DNA of 64,000 nt from NCBI GenBank assembly GCA_023014335.1, contig JAECYW010000013.1, positions 558,001-622,000 on the forward strand, given 5' to 3'. Made by a program: the position numbers and the translations under genes. Each line of letters starts with the position of its first letter. Positions within the stretch are counted from its first letter, which is position 1. Below, piece after piece: positions 34,725 to 46,842 of this stretch. The notes below the pieces were generated by a model. The model ran no database searches and was not told the DNA's origin. It saw only the letters and a program-made list of their open reading frames with translations. The stretch is from Galerina marginata (taxonomy: Eukaryota > Basidiomycota > Agaricomycetes > Agaricales > Galerinaceae).

Positions 34725-37694
34725 ATGTCTTCGTTGATCACCATTGTGCGCAACAGTATGGAACTTTTCAGCATTTTCTACGTTGCTTGTACTGAGATGC
34801 TACCTCCTGTTTAGAGTTCTTGGAAGCCATTCGATCGGTCAACCCCCCCGCGAGATGGAAGATTCTCGTCGTCGATGACTACTCCCAAAAGCTATTGGGC
34901 GCTGTCCTCAAGCAATTTGATATCCTTGAGGAGAATGTTACTTGTGCGTTGCAATCTGGACGGGAGGCACCTCGTCATCACTCATATCCACGCCTGTACA
35001 GTGATCGAATCTATTACAAGCTTCCGGGAGCCCCAGCCAGAGTTCGAAGCATTGTACATGCTCATGCCTACGACGCAGAATGTCGACCGTATTATCAAGG
35101 ATTTCTCGAACCAAAAGCAATATGCTGCAGCCCACTTGTTCTTCATAGAAGGCGAGTCATTCCGGTTTGTCTCAATGGTTATGTTCCATGGCTTACAGTA
35201 TATCAAGGGCTACCCGAACAACTCTTTGAACGTCTGACCTCATCTCCGGCGGAGCCCCATCTACGAGCACTAAAGGAGCTCTTCCTTAATTTCCATGGTG
35301 CGTTATGAAATTCATCTACAGACTCTGGCTCATATATTTCTACACCAGCGATCGAGGCTCAAGCATTTGCCATGCAAGAACCTAGTTACTTCTTCAGCAT
35401 GTATAGCCCTCCAAGGACAGATGCTGCATACAAGCCTGGGCGTGCTCGTCTTGAAGAGGACATGCGGTTCATGAGTAAAATGGTCGGTCGACCCGTACCC
35501 ATTCAATCCTCTACTCACCTTCTCCACTAAGATTACAAATGTTTGCATCTCGTTGAACGAATTTCCTTACATCCGATATTACATGCCCTCCGGCCATCTT
35601 CCTCTAGGGCCTTTGAAACCTAACGCTCAGAATCGACCACCACCACCGGCGGAAGGTGCCAGTCGCTGGCGTACAAATCTTGCTCGCGGAGCGGATGCAC
35701 GAGCATACGAATCAGTAGAATCAGACTTTGTGACGAAGTTGCTTGCGTTCATGGTCCAAGGAAATTTAGAAGAACACAAGAAGCTCAATCCTGAATTTGG
35801 GGTAAGTGATTGCTTGTTACAGCTTCAATCACAAAGGCTGATCGTTCAACATAGAAAGTCGATCCTGCTCGTCCGAAAGCAACGCTGTTAATTACCGACA
35901 GATCGATGGATATGATGGCACCGTTCGTGCACGAATTTACGTACCAGGCCATGGCGAATGACCTCTTGCCCATCGAAAATGGAACCCGATATTCGTTTGT
36001 CGTTTTTTCAACCCATTGAGCATTGTCTGACGAACCAGGGGTCAGATATAAATTTCAGTCTTCTGTGGGTGCCTATGAAGATAAAGTTGCCGTGCTATCA
36101 GATGCCGACACCACTTGGACTGCCGTCCGACATCTCCATATGCGCGAAGCTATCGATAAACTGATGTCTGATTTCAACAAATTTCTTGAGGAGAATGCCG
36201 TTTTCAAAGGGTGTGTTATGTCGCTCTTTTTTTCCCGCCCTTCCCCATACCGAGTTTGCTGCAGAGAAGGCGCCGCCAACCTCAACGACATGAAGGACAT
36301 GCTTGCTTCGCTTCCTCAATATCAAGAACAGCGCGAAAAGGTGAGTCCACGCCGTCATGGTGATTCCTTCAGTGCTAAAAATGCTTTAGTTTTCCTTGCA
36401 TTTGAATATGGCCCAGGATTGCATGGAACTTTTCGAAAAGCAAAAGCTTTCGGAAGTGGCATCTGTTGAACAAGTATGAACTTTTACTCTTTTGATTTCT
36501 ATCTTCCTCAAACTATGTGCCGGAAGTCTTGTGCCACAGGTCTTACTGCGGAAGGAAAGACACCCAAAGGCCTAGTTGAAGAGATGGTTCCCTTATTGGA
36601 CAGCAAAGAAGTTCTGTAGGTCGTTACTTTACTGACTTTGCACACGTGTTTCTAATATTCCCTGTTAGCAACATGCGCAAAGTTCGAATCATCGCACTAT
36701 ACGTTCAATACCGCGACGGTGTGCCAGATGAGGATCGGCGACGACTCTACCAACATGCAAGACTAACGCTCGCTGAGCAGGATGCTGTAAATGCCCTTGT
36801 CCACTTGGGTGTCCGGCTCTCAAGAGTGAGTGATCTTACAGCACAACATTCTTTGGCATGAACTTTCAAAAAGGGCCCAGCCGATAAAGATACCAGGAAA
36901 AAAATCAAACAAAAAGGAAACGGAGGCGATGAATACGAACTTTCACGTTTTAAACCTGCTCTGAAGGCCGTCCTGGAGGTAAATTTCACTGACAGGTTGT
37001 TTTTCGTGCCAAACTGGCTGACCATACACGGTTAAGGACCAAATTGGGGATAAGCTCGACCACACCATGTTTCCATACGTGAAGGAAGCCCCCTCGGTCA
37101 CACCACTATCACCCCGATCCCCCCCGCCTCAGACAACTTCTCTCCGGAGCCAGAAGCCAGCATGGCATAGGGCACCTAAAGCATCAGCGGTCGTAGATAA
37201 TCGACAACGGGTTCTCATATTTGTTGCTGGTGGAGTTACATACTCAGAAATCCGTGAGGTTTACCAGCTATCAGAATCTTTACACAAAGACATCTATATT
37301 GGTAAGATCTTTGGAGATATACAACCTTGAATGGAAGGTTAACCATTTTGCTCTTAAAGGGACCACTCATGTTGTTACTCCCAAAGGATTCGTCGATGAC
37401 CTTAAGGTTCTCGATCTTGGAGGTGCTGGGTCAAAGGCTATTCCCAATGGCCTCCGTGATATGAGAGGAGAACCCAAATCGCACCAACAATTGTATGACG
37501 AAAAGTACTACATCAAGGAGCCCCCGCAAACCCAAAGACCACCAGCGAAGAACCCTCCGCCACGCACTGCTGAAAGGGTTGCAGCGCCAATTCAACCATC
37601 GCCGACAAATTCTTATCAAGGTTCCGTTAACTCGGTCACGCCATCCGTTAAAGACGACAAGAAGAAGAAGCGCGGTCTCTTCCGCTTTGGTTGA
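34725..37694 (+). CDS. SEC1: SEC1/Munc18-family protein
   Basis: SM proteins bind syntaxin-type SNAREs and promote vesicle fusion at the plasma membrane. The ATG at 34725 begins a short exon ([10 protein letters not shown]), joined to [20 protein letters not shown] and [20 protein letters not shown]. Next come [40 protein letters not shown] and [20 protein letters not shown]. The domain-3 segment [20 protein letters not shown] is diagnostic, followed by [17 protein letters not shown] and [20 protein letters not shown]. The C-terminal SM signature is [20 protein letters not shown] with [14 protein letters not shown] disordered basic tail ends [11 protein letters not shown]. About a dozen short introns. 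The divergence from SLY1/VPS45/VPS33 types was judged only by eye, so SEC1 is the best but not the only possible subfamily. It converges with RPT4 (159 bp between stops). Confidence 0.88.
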
Positions 37695-37852
37695 AGGTGG
37701 TTTTAATAAGGCAGGAGAACGATGTAATGCGGATGAATTTATACCTCTAAAGTGGATTAAATAACTGTTTTGTGGTTGTTTCTTTTTAAGATCACTGTCC
37801 ATTTGGAAGTTAGGAGATGCAATAGACAAATAGGTATGTACATGATACTGGA

Positions 37853-39443
37853 CTATGTCGAATACTCCATCTTCGCTGTGAAATAAGTTATTCGAGTCAG
37901 GGTTCCAATCAAAAGTTCTAAAAACGGCAAGACGACTAACTCTCATGTTTCTTGGCTTCTCCAACTTTGCGAGCGGCTTTGGTGAGATCTTCCTGGTTCA
38001 CATATTCCCGGTCATCTCGAATGGCGAACATGCCCGATTCTGTCACAACATTCCGCAAATCGGCACCGTTGAAGCCATCCGAGAGCTACCAAATGCGAGA
38101 TGAGTGATTTAGCAGGAGATGAGAATGTAGTAACAACCTTGACGATGGCCTCATAATCGATATCTCCGCCTTTGTTAACAGGACCGGCATGAATTTTCAA
38201 GATTTCCAACCGTGCCTGTTCGTTTGGTAAAGGAACTTCGATTTTCCGATCCAACCGACCAGGACGAAGCAGGGCAGGATCCAGGGTATCAGGTCGATTT
38301 GTGGCCATGATGAGTTTAGTTTTCCCTAGGGAGTCAAAGCCATCCATTTGATTTAGCAGCTAAAAGGAATAACACCGTCAGGTTGAGAACAATGAATAGA
38401 GAAAGGACGTGCCTCCATAAGCGTCCGTTGAATTTCACGATCTGCACTTGTACCCTCTGAGAAGCGACGACCTCCAATGGCATCAATTTCGTCCATAAAA
38501 ATGACACATGGCTCGTGGTCTTTTGCATATCCAAACATTTCACGGACCACCCGAGCACTCTCTCCAATATATTTATCGACGATCGCAGATGAAACAACTT
38601 TCAAGAAATTTGTTTGAAGTGTGGCCGCCACTGCTCGTGCAAGTAGCGTCTTGCCAGTACCTGGTGGACCGTACAGAAGAACGCCTTTGGGTGGTGTGAT
38701 ACCGACACGAACGAATAACTCTGGATTCATCAGAGGAAGTTCTATGATCTAGGGAAAGTCGCCATTTTGGTGAGTGGATATAGGTAGCATCTGCTAGGTC
38801 GTTGAATACCTCTCGTAGTTCTCTCACTTGCTCCCCCAATCCCCCAATCCCAGCAAATGATGCACCTCCTGGATCTTCCAAGCTCATTTTGTAGACAAGC
38901 GGATCTACCTCTCGTGGTAGAATTCGCATGATTGTTAGAGTCGTCATGTCTAGAGATACCCTAGTCCCGGTCTTGAGTTTCGCGACTGGAAGTGCTGGGC
39001 GATATGATACGACGTAACGGGGCCCAGAGGACGCCTTAACAATAACTACACAAGTATTCGATTAGTAAATAAGAGAGAGAAAGAAATATGGGACACGCAC
39101 ATCGGTCCGAGTCCAATTGCTTCATAACTTCACCGATTATTTGGCCGACAGATTGAACTGCTTTAATATCATCTTCTGTCTTCTCGTAAGCTTTCTCTAA
39201 ATCCTTCAACGAGAATCTGACTGTGCAACAAAACCGTTATGACTTGGATAAAGGGAGACAAGCGAAATCCCTACGGTTTTTCAGGTTTTCGCTGCTTGCT
39301 TCATGCCCGCGTAGTTTCTAGAACGATATAATCAGACTGGAGAGAATAAGGAGAGTATTCATAGCTACTTCACGATAGGCCTTCAAGGTGTCTTGCCTTC
39401 GCTGATCCATGGCGCCTGACGAAGTTGTGGGATGTGAGTCCAT
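37853..39443 (-). CDS. RPT4: 26S proteasome regulatory ATPase subunit RPT4
   Basis: One of six AAA ATPases in the ring that unfolds substrates into the 20S core. The start is at 39443 ([18 protein letters not shown]), followed by [20 protein letters not shown]. The AAA domain has [20 protein letters not shown], the Walker [21 protein letters not shown], the RPT4-type [20 protein letters not shown], the Walker [40 protein letters not shown] and the arginine fingers [17 protein letters not shown]. The end reads [20 protein letters not shown] then [17 protein letters not shown]. Without a last intron the chain stops right after KKHES; using the GTTAGT donor and a TTTCACAG acceptor (65 nt) it continues as TKMEYST-stop at 37853, matching the usual RPT4 tail. 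I prefer the spliced end. Confidence 0.93.
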
Positions 39444-39568
39444 AACAGTGGTGAACAAAGAGTGCGAGTGAACGATGCGAAGTGCAGGACGCGTAAGTGT
39501 CTGACGCGTTTAACTGCCAAATCAGGAACCCTGCGAATATGTAATTAAGGCTGAGTCCTGTCTATATC

Positions 39569-39657
39569 GGCCTGATGGTCTAGTAGTATGATTCCTTGTT
39601 AGGGCCCTTGTTAAGGGAATATCGAGGAGGTCCCGGGTTCAATTCCCGGTCAGGCCC
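39569..39657 (+). tRNA. tRNA-Pro(AGG) with a 17-nt intron
   Basis: Acceptor GGCCTGA (39569-39575) pairs with TCAGGCC (39650-39656), with discriminator C at 39657. The T arm is CCGGG TTCAATT CCCGG with a standard GGTTCAA core. The anticodon stem CCTTG (39594-39598) pairs with CGAGG (39623-39627). The loop is TTAGGG^T with anticodon AGG; the intron is 39605-39621, inserted after position 37 as in other eukaryotic tRNAs. The D arm holds GGTCTAGTAGTATGAT, typical of tRNA-Pro. It lies 125 bp upstream of the RPT4 start, on the other strand. Confidence 0.95.
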
Positions 39658-40026
39658 AATTGAATTTTTTCCGATATTTTTACCCATGATAACTTCAATC
39701 ATAATTCTGCCCAAGGTTCTTACTCGCACAGATAAATGGAAACATTGGAAAGGCCAACGAGGGGTTTGTAAAAAATGCCTCCACAGCTCCTTCTCTTCCC
39801 CTTCATGTCGTCTCCTACACTTCAAGTTCTTCATTTTCATTGCTACCTGACCGTCGAATGTGCAGTTTATCTATTTTTATTGCAAAAATGATTTAAGTTT
39901 ACATGTCGGATTTTGAGTCATTACAATGAAAGCCCGAAGTCGTCAGTAGTCGTGAGCAGCACATTCATGCCAGCATGGTGTGCAACGTGGTATCATGTGT
40001 GGAACAGCTCGCCTAAACCAAGCAGG
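39658..40026. other. Spacer after the tRNA gene
   Basis: About 370 bp between the tRNA and the carboxypeptidase stop. A T-run (TTTTTT, 39665-39670) eight bases after the tRNA is a likely RNA polymerase III terminator. No protein gene is seen. Confidence 0.5.
39665..39670 (+). terminator. RNA polymerase III terminator of the tRNA gene
   Basis: A run of six T (within GAATTTTTTCCG) begins seven bases after the tRNA 3' end, the usual place and form of a Pol III stop. Confidence 0.75.
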
Positions 40027-42982
40027 TTATCGCAAGTTAACCAATGCATTGCGCATTATTCGCGAAGGGGGGGCCGTTGGTTCTGCATTCTGCGCGTTAA
40101 TAAAGGTCTTCCACGCTGATCGAGTGGCCGCAGGAAACACGTAGGTCGACTGAGTGGCACCATTGCCATAGAAGATTTTGTCGTCTCCTTGAAGGTTTCC
40201 CGATAGAGATTTGACTTCCCCGCCGACGACAGTAGTAGCACCAGATCTGGTTTTTGACACAAGCCCGGTAGGGTTGTTCCCGAAAATGAATTCTCGTGCC
40301 ATTGTCAATGCCTAAGCAACGAAGATTAGCTATAGATGGTACCAAATGGAGCTTCCAACGTACCGTAGCTGGAGATGCTTGAGCAAGTAGATGGCCGGCA
40401 CCATATACGAGGACATATGTCCAACCACGCTCTTGATGAACGACGCCGGCAAATTGCCCAGCGTCATTAATCCAGGGAGTAGAAGGCTTTCTCGTAAACC
40501 CCTGTATACCACCAAAAGTAGTGTTCTGTGTATATACGGATGATGAGGCTAGGTTTGTTGTCGATGGGAGAATCTACATACCTGAATTGCAACTGAGCAG
40601 ATGGAATGTCAAATTACTGGCTGTAGGAATAAGCGAGATAGACTTACTCTCCGTACCACGATGAGGAATAAGAGCGTCGTCGTTTCCAGAATATAACACA
40701 ACGCCGACGCCGTGAGCAGTTGCATTTGCAGCAAGTGCATTGAAAATGTTGATAGACCTGGATACAGCGATGAGTGAGACAGCAGTTAGGTAGTTGTGCA
40801 AATGAGACGTACATTGGACCTTTGAATAAAGAGTGGACATTTAGATGTCAGATGAATAATCTTAAGACTCAAAACCTACTGGGATCTTCCTCGTCTGCAG
40901 AAAATATTAGAATAACGTCATGACCAAAATAAAGCTGTACTGACTTGAACCGAATGGGAAATCGAAGGTCGTTTCCCAGTCTTTGCTTGTTGGCGCATGG
41001 AAAGCTGCCCTTGTACGAGGGTCTGAAACGGGTGCCCGTGAGTTGTCGTTCGAAGGGAAAGTAGAGCAAACGATCGTACCATTCAAGAAGACGGTAGCAT
41101 CCCTGGCGACTTTAGGGTTCAATGCATCCGGAATATCATAAACCTATTTCAATAATCAGTCCGCGACATGATGCATTCTTCTTTGAACATACATTGAATG
41201 AGAAGCCGTCCGGGTTATCGGTCAAATCTATAACAATTACGTACGGTTAGCGGGACTTCGCACGGGGTAATAGGTCAATACATACTCCATGGAAACGTAT
41301 AGTTGAGGGCGTAATCAATGAACTCGTCCAGGAGGAAGCAACCGTACTAAAACAAAAGAGGTTAGCTCTCATCACATGTAAGGGGCAGACGCAAACCCAT
41401 GGATCGACGGTTCCGTTTGTTCGGAGCGAGAGATCGCGCTTCCAGGCTTGCTTTTCGATTTCCCGGTCCCGCTTCACAAGTGACCTCGATTGCTCCTCAC
41501 CACGGCGAGTCAATTCCATCAAAAAGTTCTTTCTGGAAGACTTCATTCTTTGAGCGAAGGGGATGTCACGCTGAGTAGGTTGGATAAAATTAACGTCGGG
41601 GATGATGCCGTTTTGTGGATAGGTTAGATTAATGTTAAATCCACAGTATGCAGTCCTGTGGAATGTCCGTCAATACGACTTCGGTGACACGCAATGGTCG
41701 CAACCCATATCGCTTACTGTGCTTTAAAGTAGTTATAAACATCCTGATCGTATCCGATTATCTGAGGATACGTTTCTAGTACACTGAGCTGAGAATATAG
41801 ACAGTTCAGTTTTGAGTAAGCAAGAAAAGGCAGACAAAGAGACGAACAGCAGGTAGGAGCTCAAACACTGGTTCCGAGGTGAAGGTACCATCTCCGATTG
41901 CAATTTTTGCAAGCTGGACGGGTGGATTCTTCATGGCGAAGTAAGCTTTGGTGATGTATGGCTGACGAAGAGGTGAGTATATTGGTGGACAGGAGAATAG
42001 CGAAACGATGTACGATATATTGTCCAGCATAACTTTCGCCAGTGAGGTAAAGTGGACGAGTCGCTAGGCTTGGAAAAACTTTGACCAAATTGCCTAAGAA
42101 TCCCATCTGGACGATAAGATGAGTTTGCTTAAGCTTGACTTCCATTTTGGACTCACAAAATCTCGGCCAATTTGATCTTCGTCCAGGGCTGTATACGAAA
42201 GTAAACGGGTTAGTCCGGACAGAAATTAGGGCAAAAAGACTTGCCATATCCGTTTGAATCAGACGTCGAGAAACCAACACCCCTAATTTATGAAATAGTT
42301 AGTCAAGCAACCCGAGAGAAAGTAAGGCCGATGATTCATACACTGGTTGGTCTATCCAAAAGTAATCTGCCAGTTTATTCCAGCCGTATGGGTTTGGTGA
42401 GGCGGAATAATCGCCATTTATATTAATGGGCCCGTTCTTCAAAACAATAAAGAGTTAGTGCTATTCATAACTTCGGGTGGCAAAGACATACCTCGAGGAA
42501 CATCCCGTACATGCTGGACGAGCCAGGGCTGATGAAGAAATCATGAGCAAAAGCTCAGGACAAGTTCAAAAATGCAGTTTACCCTCCGTTCAGCCAAATT
42601 CCCCATGGATCTCGATTGCTGGGTGTTGATAGTGCTGTCAACGAGCCTCTAGATTTTTCGACGCCGATGAAGAAGAGGGTATCATTGGGGTGGCCAGCAC
42701 GCTGAACGGGTATATTTCCTGCAAACATTCTTCCAACGTCGAATGTTACATTAGGTAGCTTGCTCGTGACTTGAAAATCTATATCATATTGAGTAAGATT
42801 ATTCGGGAATATCTATCGATGTGGCTAAACGTACAATTCTGCCATACAGGACTGAAATCTCCGCGCGGTTGACCTGGATAGGCGTGGGGGAATGTGTTTG
42901 GAAGCGTTGGGTCTTGAGAGACGGCGAGAGGGGCGACTAAGAGCGCGAAAGCAAGACACGAAGCAAGTCGTCGACAAGTCAT
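40027..42982 (-). CDS. Secreted serine carboxypeptidase (S10 family)
   Basis: S10 enzymes remove C-terminal residues from peptides and act in the vacuole or outside the cell. The start at 42982 is chosen because it opens a good signal peptide (MTCRRLASCLAFALLVAPLA); an in-frame ATG 57 nt upstream (43039) would put a charged stretch before it. Motifs seen are WGIWLNGGPGSSSMYGMFLE (oxyanion region), NKLADYFWIDQPVGVGFST, and PLYLTGESYAGQYI with the catalytic Ser, followed by PYITKAYFAM. Further down are DDALIPHRGTE-like sequence near the catalytic Asp and VYGAGHLLAQASP with the catalytic His. The C-terminus has an extra ~100 residues after the His. About a dozen or more short introns, not all placed exactly. 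Confidence 0.9.
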
Positions 42983-43555
42983 GGTGGGAGGGTCGTAAGG
43001 TCTAGTTGTGCGGAGGGCCTTCGCGACTAATGGTTGCAAAGCTGCTGTTGACGCCTTTTATATGTGAGTGGTGGATCGCGAACTCCATAACCACATGGGG
43101 TTGGCCCTTGAACAATTAAGTTATTTCTGTTGAGAAAGTTTAGTGACAGATCCAATTTGTTCCGGCGCCTGTGACTCTGAAGGCGCGAGCAACCTGAAAG
43201 AAGGAAGCGAACTGCCATCAATGTTTATTGTCTGTGAGCTTTGCCGACCCTTGCACCCCTTGATCCGCGCAGAAACGTCGGGGGAAGATAGGATTTGGAG
43301 AAAACCTGAATACAGGCCTGAAATAAAGACAATAGCATTTACGAGTGAACGTAAGCCAAGGCATACAAGTATACATGTGTTCAGGACTAGTGTAAGCGGG
43401 CCCAAGAGTGTTGACGAAGAATTGACTGTACTTCCCCATCAAAGGTATTTATAGAGTACTCGAGTGAGTCAGGTGATGCCCCCAAGTCAGTTAGACAGCC
43501 GGTCTTCGAAACTCGACTCTCTGACTCTCCCATTTCATCCACCAACTAAGAAGCG
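42983..43555. promoter_or_regulatory. Divergent region between carboxypeptidase and TFIP11
   Basis: 573 bp between outward-facing starts. A 103-codon plus-strand ORF (43143-43454) lies here but has no recognisable motif and is probably chance. Promoters for both genes are expected. Confidence 0.45.
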
Positions 43556-46500
43556 ATGGCCAGGCGCAAACGTGTGCTAGACGATGGCGACGATTCCGAT
43601 TCAGTAAATGACTCCGACCACCCCGACGTGGATTTCGACAATGACCCCGATGCACGAGAGGAACGGGCACTCTTTGAAAACCCATATGGGCACAAACGAA
43701 GGCGAAAGAACGGGAAAGAAGATGCTCTCTATGGTATATTCGCAGAGGATAGCGATGAAGACGACGGCGTGCGGAGAAGCGCGTCAACGACGAAAAGGAA
43801 GAGTGATTGGACCAAAGCTCCGGCGTTCGTCACCAGCGACAAACCAGCGAAACTGGACGACCCAATGTCCATTGACTCAGACGATGCCGAGCAGGAACCA
43901 CATGAGAATTCCGACCAAGATGAAGATGCCGGTGAGGATGATGGATCTGAAGGCGAGGATGAGCCCCAAGAGGATGCAGAATATTCTGACGAATCTGAAC
44001 CCTCCAGGGCACCTTCTCCTCGGGTACGCGTAGAGGATGAGGAATACGAGAAACCTTTACCAAAACCTCGCATTGGCGGTCTTGGATTCATGGCTTCTGA
44101 GCCCTCTGGGGCTCCCTCAATCTCCCAAGGCGGCATTGGATCCTCGCGCTCCGAGCCAGCTCTATCGTCGTTCCCTGGATTATCTAGAGGCGGTATAGGT
44201 TCCAAAGTATCGTCCTTGGAAAACGATAATACCAGTAATCAAACTCCTAGTCCTTTCCAGTCCACCGACTCTATCCCTTCTGCCTTTGGCAAGAGAGCTC
44301 AAAGTTTCAACCGATCTACTGATTCACCGAAACCCGTCGCTTTGCCTAAGGCGGAGCTCGCACATTTTAGTAAAATCCAGACATCCTTCGGTGCTCGAAT
44401 GCTTTCCAAAATGGGCTGGCAAGCCGGCACTGGTCTGGGTGTTGGCGGGGAGGGAATCGTAATCCCGATCGAAAGCAAACTGCGTCCGCAGAAGATGGGT
44501 ATCGCTTTCAAAGGCTTTAAAGAAAAGACGGATCAGTCTAAACTGGAAGCAAAGCGACGTGGAGAAGCAGTTAGTGACGATGAAGATGATAAGACCAAGA
44601 AGTTCAAGAAGAGAGCCAAGGAACAGCAAGAAAAGCGATCTGATGCATGGAAGCGCCCGAAGAAGGTCAAGACAAAGATCGAGCATAAAAGCTATGAACA
44701 AATTCTGGCTGAAGCTGGCGAAGAGGCTCCACTACCAGGCATTGGCCAAATTATCGACGCCACAGGTGCAGTGGTATGTAAATCACCGTTATATTCATTC
44801 ATCTGGGACTGATCAATTTATATTATGTAGCCCAGGGAAGTGTCGTCGCTGGCCGATATTTCTTTAAATACGTGGTCCCCGTCCAACGATCCGACTCGAA
44901 TACCCGAAGTACGACATAACATACGGCTCATCACGGATGCCTGTAAGACAGACCTCGACGGCCTAGCTCGAGAAGCCAAGACTCTACAAGAACGCAAAAA
45001 ATTCGTAGTTACAGAAGATATGCGGATGCGTAAAAGGATTGAAGACGAAGCGGACTGTAGGTTAATTTATGCTGCTCGTCTTTCGACAACCTTACTAACC
45101 CCATACATGATAGTGATCGCAAGGCTCCAGCAAATACAAATTGTAGCCCATGACATAACCACTATTGCAAAAGAGCTAACATCTCTGTATGAAGTCTCCT
45201 TGGAGCCCTTTTCGCCACTGGTTCAAAAGCTCATCCATGAATACTCTTCCGAGTATGACAAGTATAGCTTGGATGAAATCGTTGTCGGCGCAATTGCGCC
45301 TTCTATGCGAAGGATGGTTGCAAATTGGAACCCTTTGGAAGACCCCACTCTCTTCCTCCCGACTTTTAGATCCTGGCGTCGCGCTTTGAAAATCAACGAC
45401 GATGAAGGACAACCTGAGACGAAGATAGACGTGTATGGATCGAACACCACGGTTCCAAGGCCAATGGAGTTGTCAGTTGAACCTATTACACTTTATAATC
45501 AATTTGCTGACTTTCTCCCATCCAGAGAACGACCTATGACCCCGTTCGAGAGCCTGTTATGGAATGTATGGCTACCCAAAGTACGGACGTCCATTAACAA
45601 CGATTGGTCACCAGATGAACCCCAACAAGCTGTGAAACTCTATGAAGCTTGGTCAACATTTTTGCCCCCATTCATTCGCGACAACCTCTTGGATCAACTT
45701 TTTCTGCCCAAAGTGCAAAAGGCAGTCGCCAATTGGACTGCGAGACAGGCGAAAGTCTCTCTACAATCTATTGTGTTCCCTTGGCTGCCTCACGTTGGCC
45801 TGCGATTGGAAGATGTCGTTGGGGATGCGAGGAGGAAGATCAAAAATCTCCTCAGAAGTTGGGTTATTGATGAGCTAATGCCGACTGACCTGGTGGAATG
45901 GAAAGACGTAAGTACCAATTGTGTTTTTTTCTCTTATCATATTGTTCTGACATATTTGATCTATTCTTAGGTGTTTGACGCAGGAGAATGGGATGCAATG
46001 CTTCTCAAATATGTCGTGCCTAAACTCGGAGCAACGCTGCGCAATGATTTCCGTATCAACCCACGAGATCAGAAAATGGAGCCATTGCATCATGTCTTTA
46101 TTTGGTCCAAGATTATACGTCCTTCTATATTTTCTCAAATCCTCGAAACAGAGTTTTTCCCCAAATGGCTGGACATTCTTCATATATGGCTTATTCAACC
46201 TCGAGTCAGTTTCGAAGAGGTTGCACAGTGGTATTCATTTTGGAAGGGAGCATTTCCTGAAGACCTTCGCATTCTACCTGGGATCAATCGTGGTTTCACT
46301 CGGGGGTTGCAGCTGATGAACAAGGCCATCGAATTTGGTCCTGACGCACCGACCAAACTCTTGAAACCGGACTTTCTCCAAGAACTTGCAGCACCAAGCT
46401 CTCCCACCCGTGGAACAAAGGATGCAGAGAAAATCACTAGACCATCAGCTCGGACCCACGAAATTACTTTCCGCTCTATCGTTGAAGAATTTGCGGCATC

Positions 46501-46714
46501 ACACAATCTGTTGTTTATCCCGGCTGGAAAGGCCCACGAGCGTTCAAGGATGCCTTTGTTCAGAGTCAGTAGGACGGCGGACGGAAAGAAGGGGTTATTG
46601 GTTTATATTTTGGATGATGCTGTATGGGCCCCAAAGTCGGATGGGCCCAACGTAGAGGGTGAAGAATTTAAGGCGATTAGTTTGGAAGATATGGTTTTGA
46701 GGTCGGCGCAGTAG
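43556..46714 (+). CDS. NTR1: TFIP11/NTR1-like G-patch spliceosome disassembly factor
   Basis: The protein recruits and activates the helicase PRP43 (DHX15) to take apart spent spliceosomes. The N-terminal region is highly acidic and Ser-rich (DDGDDSDSVNDSDHPDVDFD). The G-patch lies near residues 275-320: FGARMLSKMGWQAGTGLGVG followed by PIESKLRPQKMGIAFKGF. A Lys/Arg-rich stretch and the NTR1-type segment SYEQILAEAGEEAPLPGIGQ with IIDATGAV precede the first intron (44774-44830). The large GCFC domain includes PEVRHNIRLITDACKTDLDG, LKINDDEGQPETKI, FESLLWNVWLPKVRTSINND, LFLPKVQKAVANWT, FPWLPHVGLRLEDVV and FSQILETEFFPKWLDILHIW. TFRSIVEEFAASHNLLFIPA is the usual C-terminal motif. Four exons (other introns 45057-45113 and about 45907-45970). 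PAF1 starts 128 bp downstream in the same direction. Confidence 0.92.
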
Positions 46715-46842
46715 TAGCTAGAAGAATGTACTTTTTGATGACCATTTTTGCGAATTGGTTTTCTGAATTCAAGTTATGCTCTATTTGGCTCAGTTAGGTT
46801 GACCTTAGGCGCGATCAGTGAACGAATTGCAACAGTGCAACG

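Noticed and set aside
43143..43454. 103-codon ORF in the carboxypeptidase/TFIP11 divergent region
   Set aside because: No motif, no splice sites in phase, and it lies where two promoters are expected.
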